NCBI GenBank assembly: GCA_023653785.1
Contig: JAMKCH010001618.1
Coordinates: 27,203-91,202, forward strand
Source of the DNA: Ophioderma brevispina
Taxonomy: Eukaryota > Echinodermata > Ophiuroidea > Amphilepidida > Ophiodermatidae
Direction of reading: 5' to 3'
Length of the DNA stretch: 64,000 bases
Positions 57,504 to 64,000 of this stretch are shown piece after piece. A program made the position numbers and the translations under genes. How positions within the stretch are numbered: position 1 is the stretch's first letter; the number at the start of each line of letters is the position of its first letter. The notes under the pieces are model-generated. The model was not told the DNA's origin. It made no database searches and was given only the letters and a program-made list of their open reading frames with translations.

Positions 57504-58300
57504 TGGAGTCCTGGATACAGCGGCATAGGGTTTTTTGTAACTATTAACAATGTTTTTTCATCACCTCTAATCCCTGAAGTGACGTGCAGATAACTTCAAA
57601 TACCGTACAACACACTACTCGTTGGTCCAAATTATATTATAAAGTTTTATTACGCATACCAGTGTTGGCCTGTCTGGGACTGTGAGCAAGGCTAATTAGT
57701 TGCAAAATTCTACCACCTTAGGGACATCTCTACATATTGTCTAATCTAAGTTTGTGCAATGTTTGTAATCGTTGTGCTGATGTCCAAGCCAATAGCATTG
57801 TTAATTTAAAGGTCAAATCTCTGAGTCTCAAATCTTCATTTGGGCACAGCTTTCTCAAAAAATCCAACACAATCTGTACATCCCATGTTGCTGGTACCTA
57901 GGTTAGTGCTGGTCGAAGTAATTTGGCAAACCACGGCTGGTGTTGGCCATTTTGGGACCAATTTGATCCCTCGGCTCTGTCCACTCAATCTTTTGCATGC
58001 ATGTCCGAAATTAGACTAAAATGGAGGAAATTGCATTGAAAAATTATGCCATTTCCCCAATCAACAGAAAAAGCAGTCAATTTTTCAGCTCAGGGTTTCT
58101 GAGTCGCCCTGATATATATTTGTACCTGTTATTGCAATCTGATTGCAAAGAGATCCAGGTCTGGTTTGCCAAATAACTTGCATATTTTCACTGAAAGTAT
58201 CCTTTATCTACGCATCCACTCAGTGTTATTCATCAAAATTTTCTGGAAGTCAGTCAGAGTGATGTTTTCCCACCCTGCATGGAGTATGATGCAGACAGCC
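57504..58300 (-). pseudogene. Decayed linker and recombinase N-terminal part (element C)
   Basis: Between RNase H and the recombinase end. No continuous frame or clear motif is readable. Assigned by position only. Confidence 0.35.
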
Positions 58301-58960
58301 AAAATATTTTTGGTAATGCACCATTCCCCGATTCTTTTACTAGGGTGTTGCATGTATATGATCTGGTACCACCCATGTTATTGATATAGTGTCATAGCTG
58401 TCTTATTATCGACACCTTAACATGTACATGGATGCTTCTGGAATGTTTACAGATGATTTCAAATTGTAGACCACTGCCAACAACTCAAATAATTATTGAC
58501 ATTCTGCTGGCTAGGCTCAGCTCGATGCATTCCCATCTGCCCATATTTTGGTTTCCTCATTTGTACCACCCCATCAATGTCCAATTGCATCACTTTCAAT
58601 CTCATACTTGCGTTTGGGTTGAGTATTGGGGCAAATGTACTTGCTTCCAAATATTTGTCATCCACCAATTCAAGTCAGTTCTAGCTGTACTCCTAATTCA
58701 GTTTGGCCTCAAAAAAAAAATTTTTTTTTTTTGTATTCGTGGCAAGAACAACCAATTTTGTATTTTCAAGCCCCCCCACGCAGTAAGGCAATGGTCAGTA
58801 TTCACACCTGGAAAAGCAGCTACGATTTTTCCTATGACTGCTGCTAATTGCCTTATGGTAGGCCTTGCTTCTGTGAGTTCTATACAAATTTGGTAAATAT
58901 ACTGTCTCTTTTCTGGTGACAGTTGATATTGTTTCATTATCACAGAAGTTATTTACAAAT
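58300..58960 (-). pseudogene. DIRS RNase H region of element C
   Basis: The frame 58943-58698 reads LSPEKRQYIYQICIELTEAR and TIRQLAAVIGKIVAAFPGV. This is the diagnostic K-x-x-x-I/L...TIRxLAxVIGxLVxxFPxV stretch between RT and RNase H in DIRS elements. It is followed, after shifts, by an LNWWMTNIW-like segment near 58650, the WW motif ahead of the RNase H active site. Poly-A/T at 58713-58731 interrupts the frame. Confidence 0.8.
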
Positions 58961-59750
58961 CCTAGGTAACATTAGTTGTTGCATGGCGAAAAAATTGATT
59001 GTCTGGTGGATTTCAATCCTAAATCGGCTAACAATTTTGCGGTGATTTTACCGCTCTCTCCGCTTCCTAATTGAGGCGCTACGTACCAGTAATGAATCAC
59101 GATGTACCCTACAATACAATAGCCCAAACTTCTGATATTGAGCAAATGGTGTGTTGCCATAACTTTGTAAATAAGGTGGTGCTGGTGATAACATGATAAA
59201 ACCATTGAGTAGAACTTTATTAAACGATTAGAGTTGTTCTTTCCCGCAAACTTAGGTGGCTACTTCTGTGTTCATAAGGAATAGGCACTAGAGATATTGC
59301 GTCCGGAGGTCTATGAGTCATTATACAATCGGGATATTAGCTTAACAGCTGTGTCCAAGTATCCATCTTGAAGTGAGCAGACCTTCAGGTACTGATTAAC
59401 TTGATAACTCTAAAATAATTCGGCCCAATTTGCCATTTCTTAGGTCGCGAAAAAATCTTGACCAAAGTTCTCCCTTTTCTGGAGGGTGTTCTATTATTTG
59501 TTTATCCAAATCACTCTTATTCATCATCATAGCATTGAAATCATCATCCTTCAACCTGGATTGAGGGTGGTTCACTATTTGAAGTGGAGGATGTTCAGAA
59601 ATTATAATTGACCTTACACAGACTGTAGGATTCTGGATCTGATGTCAATTTTCTTCCACTGATTGAACATACAACGTCAATCGACCTCCGACCCGCCTCT
59701 GTCTTAACAGTATCTAGACCACCTGAGTGGCCCAGTTCACTGGCTTGGTC
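58961..59750 (-). pseudogene. DIRS reverse transcriptase of element C
   Basis: On the minus strand, KITAKLLADLGLKST near 59000-59045 and SIFSPCNN just after it match the post-catalytic LLxxLGFxxxxxKSxxxP block. Immediately upstream, near 59085-59110, the catalytic YIDD box is interrupted by what looks like a single-base deletion: GYI is followed by a change of frame, beyond which the expected residues continue. The 5' part of the RT (59200-59750) is too decayed to give other motifs. Confidence 0.65.
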
Positions 59751-61050
59751 GTGTCACCGTAGCCGGTGGTTGTTTCTTTGTTTGGGTTTGTCTCTGCTGG
59801 GGACGTTTTCCCTGGTTTTGGAAACCCGTTGCAATAAAAAAGGGTTCTGGCTTTGATACCCCATGTTCATCTGGTTTCGGTTACTGTTAATATCCATGGT
59901 GACAACCCCTATTCTGCCCATATGGGTGGTATCTGAAATTGGATCTGGCTTGGATCTTGGTAGGTGGTTTTTTGAAAACTTGCCTTTTCTGCTTTTTAGG
60001 CACACGGCGACAGCCTCGCTGCCTCTGCCTCTGTAGCATCTTTGACTACTTTGTTAGGTCATCCCCACAAAAAACAGATAGTCCACCTACCGGATGGCTG
60101 ATTACACAGATGTGCAAATGCCGGATTTAACTGTGATTTGATTCATGAGTTTATGGTATGGTTCAATTCCGAATTGGCTGCACACAAAAGGGACATCGAT
60201 CGTTCTTGCTCTTTTAGTTATGTATCTTAGTCACTTTCATAGTACAAAGCCCACCAGCCATTCTGGAGCAGTTTTGAATGAGCTGCCATATGAACATCCG
60301 AGGATCGTGAGTAGATGTCATATTATGCCATATGACAGGATTATTTTTTGTGGGTTTTAAGCGGAATATTCTGAGGTCTTGGATATTTCTCTACCGTATC
60401 AGAAATTTTGCATCTCGCAGCTCTTGGCTGCATATATTTTATGTGTTAGCAACATAGTCGTCCGTAGGATTCCCAATTTCCTCGGCCATGGCAAATCTTT
60501 CTGCAAACCCTGTATTACATGAACAGGGCCGGAAAACAGTGTCAGCTGTTATGCAAGCCCCGGTTGAGTTGAAAGAGTCTCTTCCATTTCTGCCTCATTC
60601 CAATCAATATGGCCTGGGGTTCCCCCCCCGTGCCTGATCATGATCAGCAGGTATTATTCAAGCTACCAAATCAGAGCATCACCTGCACTTATTAAGCTTC
60701 CAGATACAGTCACAGGTGCCAAGTCCCTGCTTGACATTCGTAACTCATAAACTTGCTCTGAATAATATAGCGGGTTACGGCTTGAGTGCTAATCCTTCAA
60801 GTTGTTCAAGGCACGAGCGGTCAGCTCTACCCTTGACTCTTTGTTTTCACGGTTATTGGTAACAAAAAAGACGGGGCCATCGAATTATAGCCCAGCGGAA
60901 CAGATCCGCATTTTTACTGCTAGTTGCCGTCGCAGTAGGCTGAGTAGATTTTGGGTTACCTACGGGCACCGGAGGTAGGTTGAGCATGTTTAGTAACATC
61001 CTTACCCGACTTGTCGGTTGACGGAGTTTTATCAACAATTGGCGCTGATT
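59751..61050 (-). pseudogene. Gag-like region of DIRS element C
   Basis: Minus frames are Lys/Arg/Gln/Asn-rich at 60005-59754 (KGKFSKNHLPRSKPDP, then NPFLLQRVSKTRENV and DKPKQRNNH), like the basic C-terminal part of DIRS Gag. A Pro/Thr/Ser-rich frame at 61038-60853 (LNLPPVPVGNPKSTQP) resembles the N-terminal part. They lie upstream of the RT in transcription order. No zinc knuckle was identified. Confidence 0.5.
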
Positions 61051-62250
61051 GTTGCGCCGGTGAATTTTACGGCACGTTTTAGCCTTTGTATTAGTCTCTG
61101 GCTCGTCAGTATGACCGCCACTTCGATCAGTCTTAGCGATTCTCCCGCGAATTCAGCGTAACATGCAGAATTCGGAGGGTTTCTGATTACTTGCTTCCGA
61201 GTTTAACGGAGCAAAATTTTTTCGTGGCTCGACCTGCAACGAAAGCAGTTTCTCGGACCCTGCGCATTGCGTCCAGAAAAGCGTTTTTATTTCATTTGTT
61301 ACTAAAACGTATTTCGAACATAAAATAGCACAGAAGGATGTCATATTACTATCGTACCTAGGAGTTTATTTCACGAAACTAGTATAATTTCACCAAAGGC
61401 TGCGGCAATTTAGGGGCATGTATATTTTAACAAAATTGGTCCCGCTAGGGGGTCACTTTCATAACCCCTGGAACGGTATGGGTGAGCACCCCGAAAACAT
61501 CCAGACGCCCCGCGTCAAACGTTCAAATTTAGTAGAACTTTCATCCTTTATTTCTACACACGGGCAGTCTTGGCAGTAAAGCTGCACGCATAAGATGTCC
61601 ATTAACTTCTTATATAACGACGAAAACAACAACAAATTAACACCGGAGGACAGCCGGAACATGCACGAGTGAGTTCTTCGTATACAATTACGAATGATGA
61701 GCGCCGCTCAATTACTATCATTACTGAATGGTGGACGTCATATTTGTTGATGATACAGCTTGGGGAGATTTTAGAAATTCTGCAATATGTGACCATGACG
61801 TTAGAGAAATTTCTTGACCTAAGGTGGTCCAAAATTATATGCGCAGATGATAATGGGAAGAGAAAATCCGTATGTTCGGCTAGCGGAAGCTGAAAACAGC
61901 ATTGGAATAAGATCTTTCGTTGATGAATGTTGGGTTGGTTTGCGTAGCGACGTTGCGCCATGAGTCAATTCAGAAATTGAGGTTTGTTGAAAAGTACTCC
62001 TAATGATCGTAGATATGCGCGATTAATTGACTAGTGGAGATGACTTTCGTGTCGGTATTACTTAGATTATTCCTGAACACCCCAGTGTCATCATGGTAAG
62101 GTGAACATTCACATAGAGTAAGCAGACATACCAAATATGCTATGGGCGATATTTCGGCAGTGGAACAAATTTGAATTGGGTACTGCCAATACAAGTATCG
62201 ACCGCTGGCATAAATATATGCGCAGAACTGTGTTTTTGATTCAGCATGCC
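61051..62250. other. Unassigned; mixed composition
   Basis: Less AT-rich than most of the window. A minus-strand 119-codon frame (61961-61602) and a plus-strand 74-codon frame over the same bases show no recognised domain. Could include the 5' end of element C or a host regulatory region. Confidence 0.35.
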
Positions 62251-62256
62251 CAGGGG

Positions 62257-62382
62257 TCAGTTAATTGTTCCGCGGTCCACGTCCGGTACGCGTGACAGGT
62301 ATACAGGGCCAGCTGGGGCAAACGTAACCAAGCAGGCGGCGGCAAGAAATCCCAATTTAAGCGTCAAAATTGGTGTAAACAT
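62257..62382 (-). CDS. Short ORF with signal-peptide-like N-terminus
   Basis: The ATG at 62382-62380 opens MFTPILTLKLGFLAAACLV, then TFAPAGPVYLSRVPDVDRG, ending at TGA after 41 codons. A short polar start, a hydrophobic core of about 15 residues and small residues (APAGP) are typical of a cleavable signal peptide, so this might be the first coding exon of a secreted protein. Possible GT donors follow (CCT|GTATAC, CGC|GTACCG), neither strong. The frame is also open upstream to 62478. No downstream exon was identified within the window. Confidence 0.3.
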   Translation of the reverse strand: MFTPILTLKLGFLAAACLVTFAPAGPVYLSRVPDVDRGTIN

Positions 62383-62920
62383 GTAAACACGAAAGCTGAC
62401 GAAACTTTTTGTTTTTTTTTTTGGCCCATTTAAATAAAACTCTATTGGGCCCTGCATAGCCTCACCCGGGGAGACCATGTAAGTGTTAGAAATTAGGAAT
62501 TAATCTACCATTCCAACATTCTGTACTTGCTATCACTTTAAAAAAACCTCGTTAAAATTAACGAGTTTTATAATTGGTGGTGTTTGTGTTAAAGCTATAG
62601 AATTTTTTGAATTGGAATTTGAGAATTAGAGACATGAGCACATTTGTCCAAACACGCCCCCCCCCCTTGTGTAAAAAAACTGTTGTTTTTTTTCCTAGTG
62701 GAATACTTAGTAGGGTGGAGTGAGGCCAATAAAAATAATCAAAATGAATATTCTTTACTTTTGGTATATGATATTTTCATTCGTGTAGAAACAAATCTAA
62801 AATTAAAAAAGGGGGGCATTGACTCTGTGTGAGCTATAAGATGTTTATATTAGAAAGTTTTGGCCAAAAATTGTTACAGTGTCGTCATTTCCTCCCTAAA
62901 ATAATAATAAAAAAACATCG
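62383..62920. other. AT-rich noncoding
   Basis: Homopolymer runs (T at 62410, C at 62659) and ACCTCGTTAAAATTAACGAG (a short palindrome) near 62547. No gene recognised. Confidence 0.4.
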
Positions 62921-62924
62921 ATTT

Positions 62925-63408
62925 TGTCCCGGGGGTGGGTACTCAGTGGAAAAGGGTAGGAACATATGTGCCCCCGATATGGGTTCGCATTTTTCACGCT
63001 TACCTTAACAAGGGTATTTTTCCCACAAGGCTTATAAAGATGGGTCACTTTTGAGGTCCATTGTACTATATAAATGGGTCCAGTGGTTCTAGGGTGTAGT
63101 TTCGCAATTCTTTTACTATGAAAAAGGGTTCGATTTTTCTATTTTCGCTAAAATCACAATGAAAAAGACATTGCAAAAATTCTTAAATTAAAAAAAAATT
63201 TACTATGAAAATGGGCCGATTTGGCTTAAGATTACTATGAAACATGGGGCGAAATTTCAAGCCAAATATTAATGGGTCGAAAATTTCGGACCACTAAGAA
63301 ATGGTCATATTTTTGTACAATTGGTCACTAAAACTGGGTCGATTTTTTTACCCGGGGGACGCACACGTACCCAATTTGGGTCGAGTGCCCCCCCCCGGGG
63401 ATTTTGTT
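62925..63408 (+). mobile_element. G-run-ended repeat (family 4), copy 2
   Basis: Opposite orientation to 51290-51782. Starts CCCGGGGGTGGGTACTCAGT and ends GGGTCGAGTGCCCCCCCCCG, with ACCCAAATTTGGGT-type and TACCCGGGGGACGCACACGT sequence before the end. The body again consists of 30-45-bp units carrying TACTATGAAA.ATGGG. Length about 485 bp. Confidence 0.75.
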
Positions 63409-64000
63409 TTATTTTTTTATTTATGTTATTGAAAATCGATTATGCCATGTATGATGCGGAGATGTAGTGGGGATGGGTTATAGTAACGTGGCTGATCAAC
63501 ACAAAACAGGGGTAACCCACTTAAGTTCTCAAAAACAAGGACGAATAGACCTAAAATGCATTTTTCGCTTACATGCGTCCAGTTTAGATCGCAGCTTATC
63601 CAGTTGCATATTGACGCACGGAACAAGCCCCAAACCAGCCAAAGTTGTGTCCGCGGTGCAAAGAATGGGCTCTTGTTGACAGTGTAGATTTAGGATCTGA
63701 GACTACAATCTCGGCCAAAATTGTTGGCAAACTTGTAGTTGGTGTGATATAAAACTGACCCCCTTCCCCCTGATCAATGTTGAAACGTCATTTTTTCTGC
63801 AATGCTAGACTACCAAAAATTGATTGGTGGGGAAAGGGAGGGTCAAGTGTTAGGGATTTGTTTCAAGCTCGCCAATAAAAGTTAGTATTTTTCAGCTTGC
63901 GATCTCTATGGCCCATTTAGGCCTTAATTGCATTAGAAAGTACACGGGTGTTCAACTACTTTTGGACGGGATTGTAGGTCTAATAAACATTTCCGCGTGT
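63409..64000. other. Noncoding to window end
   Basis: Short frames on both strands, without recognised domains. Confidence 0.4.

Noticed and set aside
61602..61961. 119-codon minus-strand frame
   Set aside because: Not recognisable, with a comparably open antisense frame; kept only as unassigned sequence.

Overview
This is AT-rich, animal-type nuclear DNA with no operons, no dense coding and no rRNA. It carries spliced-looking exons, tRNA-derived SINEs, a Jockey-like LINE, many foldback (MITE-like) elements and at least three tyrosine-recombinase retrotransposons of the DIRS order. That repertoire fits a marine invertebrate, perhaps a deuterostome such as a hemichordate, echinoderm or lancelet. 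The species cannot be fixed from this sequence, and the lineage is an inference from repeat style only.

Layout. 1-10 kb: intergenic or intronic sequence with a TTAA-type MITE, an inverted-repeat block, two SINEs of one family, a LINE tail, and two possible exons of an unidentified membrane protein (7601-7742 and 9121-9239). 10.7-20.1 kb: DIRS element A on the plus strand (Gag, reverse transcriptase, RNase H). It contains a 178-bp satellite and a 1.9-kb tandem duplication of its Gag region. 20.7-22.2 kb: a roughly 198-bp satellite and a second copy of the 5' MITE. 22.3-27.5 kb: a second, GC-rich DIRS element, B (RT, RNase H, tyrosine recombinase). 28.6-32.8 kb: the missing C-terminal part of A (connector and recombinase), itself tandemly duplicated over about 2 kb. 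33-52 kb: mostly noncoding, rich in foldback elements, several with clean TIRs and one with an exact 3-bp target duplication. 53.0-54.8 kb: a Jockey-like LINE on the minus strand. 54.8-55.4 kb: a broken class A GPCR-like reading frame on the minus strand. 56.2-57.0 kb: two adjoining foldbacks. 57.2-61.0 kb: a third DIRS element, C, on the minus strand. 51.3 and 62.9 kb: two copies of one unusual G-run-ended repeat in opposite orientations.

How the parts relate. DIRS elements copy through an RT/RNase H and are thought to insert a circular DNA intermediate with a tyrosine recombinase, so A, B and C each encode (or encoded) a whole mobilisation set. The small foldbacks have no coding capacity and would depend on transposases encoded elsewhere. 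None of the retroelement frames is intact. From about 11.7 to 32.8 kb the differences between repeat copies are mostly one- to three-base insertions and deletions, which looks as much like uncorrected long-read sequence as like biological decay. Frameshifts and tandem duplications there should be read with that in mind.
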